Positions 34,867 to 42,844 of a stretch of DNA of 64,000 bases are shown here, piece after piece; position 1 is the first letter of the stretch; the number at the start of each line of letters is the position of its first letter. The notes under the pieces are model-generated. The model worked only from the letters and a program-made list of their open reading frames with translations. It was not told where the DNA came from and made no database searches. The stretch comes from Pseudomonas sp. TH15 (GTDB lineage Bacteria > Pseudomonadota > Gammaproteobacteria > Pseudomonadales > Pseudomonadaceae). A program made the translations under genes and the position numbers. The stretch lies in assembly GCF_016651105.1 (NCBI RefSeq), contig NZ_JAEKEL010000001.1, forward strand, positions 3,896,001 to 3,960,000. Reading direction: 5' to 3'.

Positions 34867-36585
34867 TCAGTCAGTCAGTTCGATTTCCTGTACCCGTGTC
34901 CAATCCTCGATCAATCGCGCCGGAGTGCCACAAACCTTGCGTTTGTAGACGAAGTGGCTGCACTTCTCGGCGAACTGATGTCGGTTGTGGAGCATGTCTT
35001 CCTGCATCTCTTGCAGCTCGGTTTCGCGGCATTGCTGGATCAGCGCGTGATCAACCCGCGATTTGCGTTCACGCACGGCGGCATACGCCGGATCACTCAA
35101 CGCCCCATTGGCCCGTTGCAACAACCACAGACCGAACTCGTCCGGACACCGCGGGCCGATTTCCTGGACCATGCCCATTTGCAACGCCTGGGTCGCGCTC
35201 ACTGGCAGGCATTCTTCGGTGATTTTTTCCGCCATGGCCTGGCCGACGGCGCGGGGCAGGCTGTAGGTCCAGTATTCGGAGCCGTACAAACCCATGGTTT
35301 TGTAGTGCGGGTTGAGCACGATTTCAGCGCGGGCGAACACAATGTCGGCGGCCAACCCCAGCATCACACCACCGGCCCCGGCACTGCCGGTCAGGCCGCT
35401 GATCACCAGTTGCCGGGCCGTGAGCAGTTCCTGACAGACGTCATCGATGGCCTGAATATTCGCCCAGGCCTCCAGCCCCGGCACCTCGGCGGCCTGAATC
35501 ACATTCAAGTGCACGCCATTGGAAAAACTGCCGCGGCCACCCTTGATCAGCAACACCCGCGTGTCCCGAGCCTTGGCCCAGCGCAGCGCCTCCACCAACC
35601 GCTGGCACTGTTCGGTGCTCATGGCGCCGTTGTAGAACTCGAAGGTCAGCTCGCCGACCTGCCCGGATTCTCGATAACTGATCGGTTGATAGGCTTCGAT
35701 GTTGAAAGGGTTGGACGCAATCGACCAGTCGAGGGTCGGCACTTCCCGCAGTTGCTGCGCGAGCACATGCCGGGCCGGGCGCTTGAAGGTTTCTTCGCCA
35801 GGCAGCGGCTTGCGGCGCAGCGAGCCAATCCACAGGCTGGCATCACCAGTCGCCACCAGCACCGCGTCGTCATGCACCGAGAGAATTTCCCCCGGCGTCC
35901 CGCTGCGCGCATCCAGATGGGCGTCATACAGGTAGTACTGACCGCCGGCTAGGCTGGCCAGCACCCCCGGTTGACCGTCCGCAGCGTCGATGCTGCGTTT
36001 GATAAAGCGCGAGCAGTCGTGCCAGCTAAAGGTTCGGTCGGCTTGTTTCATGTTCGGCTGCAAGCGACCCCGCACTGGGTGTCGGGTGTCATCCAGCGGC
36101 ACCGGTACGAATCCTGCGATGAATTTTTCCACGACTTCGCGGATGCACAGGATCGCCGCATCGCTGACCCGTCCGTTGTACAGCTCGGATTTGCGCAGGC
36201 CCTGGGGCAGGTTGAATTCGCACGTGGCCCAGACCGGCCCGGCGTCCATTTCTTCAACGGCTTGCAGCGCGGTGACGCCCCAGCGTTCCAGCTCATGGGT
36301 GATCGCCCAGTCCAGGGCACTGGCGCCGCGATCACCGACAATCCCCGGATGGATGATCACCACCGGGCGCTTAAGGTTGCTCCACAGCTGTTGCGGCACC
36401 CGGTCCTTGAGGAACGGGCAGATCACCAGATCCGCGCCGGAGTGTTCAATCTGTTCGCACACCGCGTCTTCGTCGGTAAACAGCACCACGCTGGGCGAAT
36501 GACCGGCCTGACGCAACTCCAGCCAGGCCCGCTGGGTCAGGCCGTTGAATGCCGATGCCAGCACAATGATCTTCAGTGAACGCAT
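34867..36585 (-). CDS. HypX/HoxX-like protein (formyltransferase + enoyl-CoA hydratase fusion)
   Basis: A 572-residue protein. Residues about 1-280 resemble 10-formyl-tetrahydrofolate-dependent formyltransferases (VIIHPGIVGDRGASALDWAI, EEMDAGPVWATCEF), and about 310-540 resemble enoyl-CoA hydratase/isomerase (LLIKGGRGSFSNGVHLN, GSAGAGGVMLGLAADIVFA). This fusion is the HypX/HoxX family, which in aerobic hydrogenase producers makes the CO ligand of [NiFe] hydrogenase from formyl-THF. ATG 36585 has AAGGAAGAGG upstream. No hydrogenase or hyp gene is nearby, so it is an orphan here and its role may differ. Confidence 0.88.
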   Translation of the reverse strand: MRSLKIIVLASAFNGLTQRAWLELRQAGHSPSVVLFTDEDAVCEQIEHSGADLVICPFLKDRVPQQLWSNLKRPVVIIHPGIVGDRGASALDWAITHELERWGVTALQAVEEMDAGPVWATCEFNLPQGLRKSELYNGRVSDAAILCIREVVEKFIAGFVPVPLDDTRHPVRGRLQPNMKQADRTFSWHDCSRFIKRSIDAADGQPGVLASLAGGQYYLYDAHLDARSGTPGEILSVHDDAVLVATGDASLWIGSLRRKPLPGEETFKRPARHVLAQQLREVPTLDWSIASNPFNIEAYQPISYRESGQVGELTFEFYNGAMSTEQCQRLVEALRWAKARDTRVLLIKGGRGSFSNGVHLNVIQAAEVPGLEAWANIQAIDDVCQELLTARQLVISGLTGSAGAGGVMLGLAADIVFARAEIVLNPHYKTMGLYGSEYWTYSLPRAVGQAMAEKITEECLPVSATQALQMGMVQEIGPRCPDEFGLWLLQRANGALSDPAYAAVRERKSRVDHALIQQCRETELQEMQEDMLHNRHQFAEKCSHFVYKRKVCGTPARLIEDWTRVQEIELTD

Positions 36586-36886
36586 GATTGCCTCTTCCTT
36601 GAGAATGGTCAGCCGCGGCTCCCAATGAGCCGTCCCTGGCTTTCGATGGAGAGGGAGATTAATCACTGCTCAGCGTGAGGCAGTGATCCGGGTCAAGGTT
36701 CTGTCAGCCAATGTTTATGCGGCGACGAAGCGCTTTATTCTTAAAAGTTTGCTTGTGATGTTTTTTTATTACTTCAAATGTATCAAACGCTGTTGCACAG
36801 TCGCTCCCCTAATCCAGAGCCGGACGATCCCGGCAGAACCAGTGATTTTCGAAGCGGGTCGGACCCGTTTCATGAGGGAGCAAGGC
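36586..36886. other. AT-richer intergenic region upstream of the ECF sigma gene
   Basis: This stretch lies between divergent hypX-like and sigma genes. It includes an AT-rich tract around 36735-36785 that probably holds promoters for one or both. I see no repeat, small gene or clear operator in it. Confidence 0.5.
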
Positions 36887-37399
36887 ATGGGTGGACATCA
36901 GAACCCTCATTACCCGTTGATCGGGCAAATGTTCCAAAAGGACTACCAGTGGCTGTGCACCTCCGTCAGTCGCACGCTCGGTTGCTATCACAGCGCCCAG
37001 GACATTGCCTCGGAAACGTTTTTGCGGGTGTTGGCGTTGCCCGACCCGCTGGCCATTCGCGAGCCTCGGGCACTGCTGACCACCATCGCCCGGCGCCTGG
37101 TGTATGAAGGCTGGCGTCGGCAAGATCTGGAGCGCGCCTACCTCGAAAGCCTGGCCCTCGCGCCGGCGCTGGTGCATCCGTCGCCTGAGGAACGTGTGTT
37201 GGTGATCGAGGCATTGCTGGCGGTGGATCGCTTGCTCAATGGGTTGTCGGCCAAGGCCAAATCCGCGTTTCTTTACCATCAACTCGACGGCCTGACGTAC
37301 AGCGAAATCGGCGAACGCCTCGGGGTGTCCACCAGTCGCGTGCAGCAATACATGGCGGATGCGTTCAAGCGTTGCTATCAGGCGATGGCGCAGATATGA
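36887..37399 (+). CDS. ECF sigma factor, FecI type
   Basis: A 170-residue sigma factor with region 2 (YQWLCTSVSRTLGCYHSAQDIASETFLR) and region 4 (LTYSEIGERLGVSTSRVQQYMADAF), as in FecI-like extracytoplasmic sigma factors. ATG 36887 has GAGGGAG upstream; ATG 36872 and a long upstream extension are less likely. It overlaps the FecR-type gene by ATGA, and a TonB transducer-receptor follows, so this is a cell-surface signalling system: ligand at the receptor, anti-sigma, sigma, receptor transcription. Confidence 0.93.
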   Translation: MGGHQNPHYPLIGQMFQKDYQWLCTSVSRTLGCYHSAQDIASETFLRVLALPDPLAIREPRALLTTIARRLVYEGWRRQDLERAYLESLALAPALVHPSPEERVLVIEALLAVDRLLNGLSAKAKSAFLYHQLDGLTYSEIGERLGVSTSRVQQYMADAFKRCYQAMAQI

Positions 37400-38355
37400 G
37401 CTTGCCGAGGCCGGACGAGGCGGTGGTCGATGAAGCGGCGCAGTGGATGGCGTTGCTGCAATCGGGGGACGTCAGCGCGCAGGAGCGCGAGGCATTTGAG
37501 GCCTGGCGTGGGGCTGATGCCCGGCACCGATTGGTGATCGAGCAAATGAGCGGCGGGTTGAACGTGCTGCGCAGCAATGCCTTGCGCGGTTTGCCCAGCC
37601 AAAGCCTGTTGCACAGCCTGAATGCACCTTCCAGTCGCCGGCGATTTGTCACCGGCAGCTTGAGTGTGCTGGGCGTGGCGCTGCTGGGCGGGCTGCTCGG
37701 GCGGCGTTATGGGCTGTTGCCCGAGACGGGGGCGTTGTACACCGGCACTGGCGAGCGCCGGGACTTCACCCTCGACGACGGCAGCGCCCTGACGCTCAAT
37801 GCCCGTAGCCGGGTGATCAGCCGCTTTGATGCCAACCAGCGCTTGTTGGAGTTGCGTGACGGCGAGTTGCTGGTGGACGTGGCCAAGGACCCGGCGCGAC
37901 CGTTTGTGGTGGAGACCGAGCACGGTCGCATGCGCGCCTTGGGCACCCGGTTTCTGGTGCAGCGTGGCGATGACTCGACCCGGTTGGTGATGTTGCATTC
38001 GCAGGTTGAAGTGGTGACACGCGGCGGAGCGCGGCAAGTGGTCGAGGCGGGGGAAAGTTTGCTTTTTGATGAGCAAAACATCTTGGCGCTGGAGCGTACC
38101 AAGGGGCATGAGATTGCCTGGACTCAGGGCCGACTGGAAGTCCGCGACCGGCCGTTGAGCGAGGTGATCGATAGCCTGCGCGGGTATCGACGCGGGATTC
38201 TGCGCCTCAGTCCGGACGTCGCCGGGTTGCGTTTGAGCGGGATCTATCCACTGGACGACAGCGACCGGACCTTGCAGTTGCTGGAGCATTCGTTGCCGAT
38301 CCGCATTCTTTGGCACAACCCCTACTGGATCAGTATCGAACCTCGCCCGAGCTGA
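37396..38355 (+). CDS. FecR-type anti-sigma regulator
   Basis: A 319-residue FecR-family protein. The N-terminal cytoplasmic DUF4880-like part (AAQWMALLQSGDVSAQEREAFEAW) is followed by one membrane segment (about 88-108, VTGSLSVLGVALLGGLLG) and a periplasmic FecR domain (DFTLDDGSALTLNARSRV, LGTRFLVQRG) with a secretin/TonB short N-terminal-like tail. It transmits the signal from the transducer-receptor to the ECF sigma. It starts in the ATGA overlap with the sigma gene. Confidence 0.92.
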   Translation: MSLPRPDEAVVDEAAQWMALLQSGDVSAQEREAFEAWRGADARHRLVIEQMSGGLNVLRSNALRGLPSQSLLHSLNAPSSRRRFVTGSLSVLGVALLGGLLGRRYGLLPETGALYTGTGERRDFTLDDGSALTLNARSRVISRFDANQRLLELRDGELLVDVAKDPARPFVVETEHGRMRALGTRFLVQRGDDSTRLVMLHSQVEVVTRGGARQVVEAGESLLFDEQNILALERTKGHEIAWTQGRLEVRDRPLSEVIDSLRGYRRGILRLSPDVAGLRLSGIYPLDDSDRTLQLLEHSLPIRILWHNPYWISIEPRPS

Positions 38356-38365
38356 ACCTGTAAGC

Positions 38366-38450
38366 CCCGGTAGGCGCTGCCGCAGGCTGCGATCCTTTGA
38401 TTTTAAAAAACAACATTAAGAGATCGCAGCCTGCGGCAGCTCCTACCGGG
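38366..38450. repeat. REPIN between fecR-type gene and receptor 1
   Basis: Arms CCCGGTAGGCGCTGCCGCAG (38366) and CTGCGGCAGCTCCTACCGGG (to 38450) enclose GGCTGCGATC/GATCGCAGCC and an AT-rich loop. It separates the sigma/anti-sigma operon from the receptor gene, which then needs its own promoter. Confidence 0.9.
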
Positions 38451-38482
38451 AGGAATTCCGGTTATAGGGATATGACTTCTTG

Positions 38483-38550
38483 GCCTATCCGCTTCCCTAT
38501 AAAAATCGACACGCCACTGCTCATTCCCTGCATACGTCTTCAACAGGGAA
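38483..38550 (+). promoter_or_regulatory. Promoter-like element and SD-covering hairpin of receptor 1
   Basis: GGCCTA (38483-38488) and CCCTATAAA (38496-38504) precede a hairpin TTCCCTG (38524-38530) with CAGGGAA (38544-38550). The 3' arm contains the AGGGA ribosome site, nine bases from ATG 38559. The same layout with the same spacing occurs before receptor 2. Probable ECF-controlled promoter plus 5' untranslated hairpin; inferred from the matching pair. Confidence 0.6.
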
Positions 38551-38558
38551 GCCCTTCG

Positions 38559-41480
38559 ATGTTCTCACTCAAACAACAATTACCGCGCCTGACGCTGGCC
38601 GCCGCATTGACGATGGGCTTCAGCCCATTGCCGGTTTTTGCGCAAGAGCCTGCCGCTGCCGTGTTCACTTTCGACATCGCCAACGGGCCACTGGATGAAG
38701 TGTTGCTGGACATCTCGCGGCAGACCGGCGTACCGATTTCCTTCAGTCAGAACCTGGTGCAAGGCAAGCGTAGCGCGGCGATTCGCGGCACATTGGGCAG
38801 CCAGCAAGCGGTGGAAAAGGCCTTGCAGGGCAGCGGCCTGGAAGTCGATCACAGCGAACAAGGTTTGAGTGTTCGCGCAGCCGACAAGGTCTCGCCTGTG
38901 TCAGCGAAAGTCACAGCGGTTGCGCCGGCCAGCAATGCCGATTACCGCATGGAAAAGGTTACCGTCACCGGTTCGCGCATCGCCCGCGCGCAGTCCGACG
39001 GCGCCACGCCGGTCAACGTGATCACCCACGAAGAAATGGAAGCCCGAGGCTACAAAAACGTCTACGACGCCTTGGCCACCCAGACGCAAAACACCGGCAT
39101 GACCCAGGGCGAAGACTACGGCAACACCTGGCAACCGGCTGCCAGTGCGCTGAATTTAAGAGGCCTCGGGCCCAATCATACGTTGGTGTTGATCAACGGC
39201 CGGCGCGTCGCCGATTACCCGACGCCGTATGACGGCAAGGTCAACTTCACCAACCTGGCGAACATTCCTTCGGCAATCATCGAGCGTATCGAAATCCTCA
39301 GCAGCGGCGCCTCGGCGATCTACGGTTCCGATGCGATTGCCGGGGTGGTCAACATCATCCTCAAGAAGCAAATGAACGGCATCGACGTCAACCTCAAGGG
39401 CGGCACCACTGAGCGCGGCGGTGGTGACAATCAACGCCTGCAACTCAGCGGCGGTGGCAGTTGGGGGGATTTCGACGGTTTGTTTGGCCTGGAACTGACC
39501 AATCGCGACCCGATCTGGGCCGAAGATCGCGGCTTTATGCAGAGCAGTCCGTTGGCCGACGTTGGTTATCGCCGCGACTTGAGCGGCGGTAAATACCTCG
39601 GGCCGGGTTGCGGCGCTTACCAAGGGGTGTTCGACAACAAACTAACCAACAGCGGCGGCCGTTGCCGTACCGATCAGGTCTACAACGATTACTGGACCAT
39701 CCAGACGCAAAAGGAAAACTACGACGGCTACACCCGTGGCACCTGGCATTTCAACGACAACGGCCAGGTGTTCGCCGACTTGATGTACGGCCTCGACCAC
39801 ATCCAGAACAACACCCGTGGCCCGACCTTCACCTCGCCGGATTTCATCAACCAGAACAGCGGCAACCTCGAACGCTGGTACCGGCGTTTCGGCGAAGAGG
39901 AAATCGGCGGGCGCACCAGCAACAACAGCAAATGGCGCGACACCTCGTGGACCGGCACCCTCGGCCTCTCGGACAAAATCGCCAACAGCAACTGGAGCTA
40001 CGAACTGGCGGCCAACCGCTCGGAATACCGCAGTGTGCGCACCACCCGGTACACGCCGCTGTCGACGATTCGCGATTTCTACCTAGGGCCGCAACTGGGC
40101 GAGCAGGGCGGTTACCCGGTGTTCGCCCCCGACGCCTCGCGCCTCGACCGGCCACTGACGCCACAAGAGTGGGACCAGTTTCGCGGCAATCTGACCCAGA
40201 GCAGCAAGTCGGTGTCCCAGAGCTACAACGCCTCGATCAATGGCGAGTTGTTTGACTTGCCTGCCGGGCCGGTGGGCTTCGCCGGGATTCTGGAGGCTGG
40301 CAAACAGGAATATCACGTCGATACGGATGACGCGCTCAACGACGGTACGTTCTACGGCGTTACGCCATCCCAGAGTTCCGGCGGCTCGCGCAGACGTTAT
40401 GCGGCGGGCGGCGAGTTCAGCATTCCGGTGACGGACAGCGTGCTGGCCACGGCGGCCGGACGCTGGGATCAATACAAGTTCAGCGGCCGCACCGAGCAGC
40501 AAAAGACCTACAACCTCGGCCTGGAATGGCGCCCGCTCACCAGCCTGTTAGTGCGCGGCAGCTATGGCACCAGTTTCCGTGCGCCGGACCTCAACTACAT
40601 CTATCAGTCCGACAGCAACGGCTACTACCCGGCGCAGATCGACTACTACGGTTGCAGTAAAGGCGTGGAGGGCGCTTGTGATCGGGGCCGGGTCGATTAC
40701 ACCCAAAGCGGCACGCCTGATCTCAAGTCGGAACAAGGCAAGTCGTGGACCTATGGTTTTGTCTGGTCGCCGTCACGCAACTTCGATTTCTCCACTGATT
40801 TTTGGCGGGTGGAGATCGATGATCTGCTGACCACGGTCGATGAAAACCGCTTACTGCAAGATGAAAACGCCTGCCGAAATGGCACTCAGGACATCAACTC
40901 CGCCAGTTGCCAGGCGACGTTGGCGCGGATTGACCGCAACCCGGCGAACGCGGCGATTGATCCGAACCAGTTGAACAAGGTGAACGTAAACGCGATCAAC
41001 GCCGCCAGCGAGCGAGTCAGTGGGTTGGACTTCAAGAGCAACATTCGCTGGGGCGCGGGGCAGTACGGTGCCTTCAGTTCGGCGTTGGGTTACACGCTGG
41101 TGCTGTCGCACTTCTATAAGGAATCCGACGATGCGCCGACCCAAGACCTGCGGACTTCACGGAGCAACTTCGACTGGCGCAGCAAGGTCAACGCCAGCCT
41201 GACCTGGGAATATCAGAAAGCGACGGCGACGTTGATGGGCATTCGTTATGGCAGCGTCACCAATGGCGCGGGGGATGGGCGCTTATCGCCGTGGACGGTG
41301 TTCAATGCCAGTGCGCGCTACAAACTCAATGACCGGGCCAGTGTCGGGTTGACGGTGAACAACGTGCTGAACCAGATCAAACAAGACGATTCGGCAGGCT
41401 GGCCGTATTACCCGACCGGCAACTATGACCCCTATGGACGGCAGTGGTGGCTGGATGTGAGTTATCACTTCGGCAGTTAA
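38559..41480 (+). CDS. TonB-dependent transducer-receptor with STN domain
   Basis: A 973-residue outer-membrane receptor. It has a signal peptide (about 1-28, ending FAQ), an STN signalling domain (about 35-110, FDIANGPLDEVLLDISRQTG), a TonB-box/plug region (MEKVTVTGSRIARAQ, LNLRGLGPNHTLVLINGRR, SGASAIYGSDAIAGVVNII) and a beta-barrel ending in aromatic YHFGS. The STN domain makes it the sensor of the adjoining FecI/FecR-type pair. The plug motif NGRR and SGASAIYG fit the large Caulobacter/Xanthomonas-like receptor group more than siderophore receptors. The ligand is unknown; proximity to yejABEF suggests a peptide or peptide-linked compound. Confidence 0.92.
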   Translation: MFSLKQQLPRLTLAAALTMGFSPLPVFAQEPAAAVFTFDIANGPLDEVLLDISRQTGVPISFSQNLVQGKRSAAIRGTLGSQQAVEKALQGSGLEVDHSEQGLSVRAADKVSPVSAKVTAVAPASNADYRMEKVTVTGSRIARAQSDGATPVNVITHEEMEARGYKNVYDALATQTQNTGMTQGEDYGNTWQPAASALNLRGLGPNHTLVLINGRRVADYPTPYDGKVNFTNLANIPSAIIERIEILSSGASAIYGSDAIAGVVNIILKKQMNGIDVNLKGGTTERGGGDNQRLQLSGGGSWGDFDGLFGLELTNRDPIWAEDRGFMQSSPLADVGYRRDLSGGKYLGPGCGAYQGVFDNKLTNSGGRCRTDQVYNDYWTIQTQKENYDGYTRGTWHFNDNGQVFADLMYGLDHIQNNTRGPTFTSPDFINQNSGNLERWYRRFGEEEIGGRTSNNSKWRDTSWTGTLGLSDKIANSNWSYELAANRSEYRSVRTTRYTPLSTIRDFYLGPQLGEQGGYPVFAPDASRLDRPLTPQEWDQFRGNLTQSSKSVSQSYNASINGELFDLPAGPVGFAGILEAGKQEYHVDTDDALNDGTFYGVTPSQSSGGSRRRYAAGGEFSIPVTDSVLATAAGRWDQYKFSGRTEQQKTYNLGLEWRPLTSLLVRGSYGTSFRAPDLNYIYQSDSNGYYPAQIDYYGCSKGVEGACDRGRVDYTQSGTPDLKSEQGKSWTYGFVWSPSRNFDFSTDFWRVEIDDLLTTVDENRLLQDENACRNGTQDINSASCQATLARIDRNPANAAIDPNQLNKVNVNAINAASERVSGLDFKSNIRWGAGQYGAFSSALGYTLVLSHFYKESDDAPTQDLRTSRSNFDWRSKVNASLTWEYQKATATLMGIRYGSVTNGAGDGRLSPWTVFNASARYKLNDRASVGLTVNNVLNQIKQDDSAGWPYYPTGNYDPYGRQWWLDVSYHFGS

Positions 41481-41544
41481 AAGGTGAAAGTACGTCGTTG
41501 ACGTCCTACGGAAACGGGAGCGGTTTGTGCAATGTGGGGGATAT

Positions 41545-41576
41545 TTCCGACGACTATTTCAGGTTGGTCGTCGGAA
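41545..41576. promoter_or_regulatory. Perfect 10-bp inverted repeat upstream of the antitoxin gene
   Basis: TTCCGACGAC (41545-41554) and GTCGTCGGAA (41567-41576) are exact reverse complements separated by 12 bases. It lies 65 bases after the receptor stop and about 175 before the antitoxin start. It could be a terminator stem (no T-run follows) or an operator of the autoregulated toxin-antitoxin operon. Confidence 0.5.
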
Positions 41577-41750
41577 GCGCGGTCTATAGGATCAGTCATG
41601 ACATTGAAGTCGCTGAGCAGCTTGGACGCTCGGAGCCCAGAAAAAGGATGAAAGATGCGAACCCCACACCTTGAGCATGAAAAGCCTGCTTATTCCCTGC
41701 GCAAATTCTGGATCGACGATCGCGCCAGATGCCCCACGGAGGATGTCGCG

Positions 41751-42227
41751 ATGCCCACACTCAAAGCGCCCCGGCTGACGGGGCTGAAGAAGGTTGAGGG
41801 CAAACCTGTCGACCTGCTCGTGAACGGCCAGAACATCGGTGACGATGCCTTGCTGATCATCCGCCTGACCGACGAGGGCTTTGAGCTAAGCGATGTCGTC
41901 AACATGCTTTCAACTTGCGAGCTGTACCTGCGCGAAGACATGGTCAGACGCATAACCGGCAAGTCGGTAAGAACCGTGCGCCGGCTCATGCAGGAAAGCA
42001 AACCGGTACGGCTTGACGCACAGCAGAGTGTCGTCGCCTACCAATATGCGGTGGTGTTGGAGATGGCCACTCGGGCGTTCGGAGGGCTGTTACAGGCGGA
42101 GGTATGGATGCAGAAGCCCACCCCTTACCTTAACGGCCACGTGCCGTTGGAATTGACCCGACATCCACTGGGTTTCCAGATGGTCGAGCAATACTTGTGT
42201 CAGATCATGTACGGAGGTTACCCATGA
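41751..42227 (+). CDS. Xre/MbcA/ParS-type antitoxin of a RES toxin pair
   Basis: A 158-residue antitoxin. The N-terminal helical Xre-like part (about 30-80, FELSDVVNMLSTCELYLRED, GKSVRTVRRLM) is followed by the C-terminal MbcA/ParS toxin-binding domain (QYAVVLEMATRAFGG, PYLNGHVPLELTRHPLGFQMVEQ). ATG 41751 has ACGGAGG at ideal distance; ATG 41655, also with a purine-rich site, would add 32 residues. It overlaps the RES gene by ATGA. It should neutralise the toxin and repress the operon. Confidence 0.9.
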   Translation: MPTLKAPRLTGLKKVEGKPVDLLVNGQNIGDDALLIIRLTDEGFELSDVVNMLSTCELYLREDMVRRITGKSVRTVRRLMQESKPVRLDAQQSVVAYQYAVVLEMATRAFGGLLQAEVWMQKPTPYLNGHVPLELTRHPLGFQMVEQYLCQIMYGGYP

Positions 42228-42712
42228 ATCCTTTGCCTTGGGACGGGCATTGGTATGCGTGGCGGCTGGACCGGGAGGTCTACGGATCCAAGTGGGACAG
42301 CGGGATGGGTTCAAAGCTGAAGGGAGGCCGATGGAACACACCCGGCCGACGAGTCGTTTATGCATCGGTCGACCCGTCCTCTGCCATTCTGGAGGTGGCA
42401 GCCAATCGCAGTTTTGCTGTACTGGACACAGAACCTTATGTACTGACGTGCTTTGAGGTCATCAGCGATGCACAGGTCAAAGTCGTTCAGCCCGAAGAGG
42501 TGCCGAATCCTTATTGGTTGAGTCCCACGTGGCCGTCGCCCAATCAACAGCGGTTTGCCGACGATTTACTGGCCGAGCATCCGTTTGTGCTGATCCCCTC
42601 GGTGGCAACTCGGCATTCGTGGAACCTACTGGTGAGCTGCGAGCTGGCAGAAGGGCAGTTCCAGATGATCTCTCAGGAACGGTTTGGCCTGGATACCCGG
42701 CTGCTGCGATAG
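42224..42712 (+). CDS. RES-domain toxin
   Basis: A 162-residue RES-family toxin. It shows WYAWRLDREVYGSKWDSG, the GGRWNTPGRRVVYAS segment and SSAILEVAANRSF with the conserved Arg, Glu and Ser positions of the family. Known RES toxins degrade NAD+ or modify a metabolic enzyme, stopping growth until antitoxin is restored. ACGGAGG precedes the ATG, which overlaps the antitoxin stop by ATGA. The pair is inserted between two TonB receptor genes. Confidence 0.92.
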   Translation: MNPLPWDGHWYAWRLDREVYGSKWDSGMGSKLKGGRWNTPGRRVVYASVDPSSAILEVAANRSFAVLDTEPYVLTCFEVISDAQVKVVQPEEVPNPYWLSPTWPSPNQQRFADDLLAEHPFVLIPSVATRHSWNLLVSCELAEGQFQMISQERFGLDTRLLR

Positions 42713-42767
42713 GCGGCGTTGGTCTGATGCACGCGCTTGCATTTTTTGCATAACCTCATCACCCAAC

Positions 42768-42836
42768 GGTCTAAACCGCGCCCTATAAATCCCCCTGCGC
42801 CATCGCACATCCCTGCATAAACCAAAACGCAGGGAT
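42768..42836 (+). promoter_or_regulatory. Promoter-like element and SD-covering hairpin of receptor 2
   Basis: GGTCTA (42768-42773) and CCCTATAAA (42781-42789) precede a hairpin ATCCCTGC (42809-42816) with GCAGGGAT (42829-42836) that includes the AGGGA ribosome site, nine bases from ATG 42845. Element identity and spacing match the leader of receptor 1, so the two genes are probably co-regulated. Confidence 0.6.
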
Positions 42837-42844
42837 GGCTGTTC

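Noticed and set aside
41444..41674. 76-codon plus-strand frame between receptor 1 and the antitoxin
   Set aside because: It begins inside the receptor end in another frame, lacks a ribosome site and covers the likely regulatory dyad.
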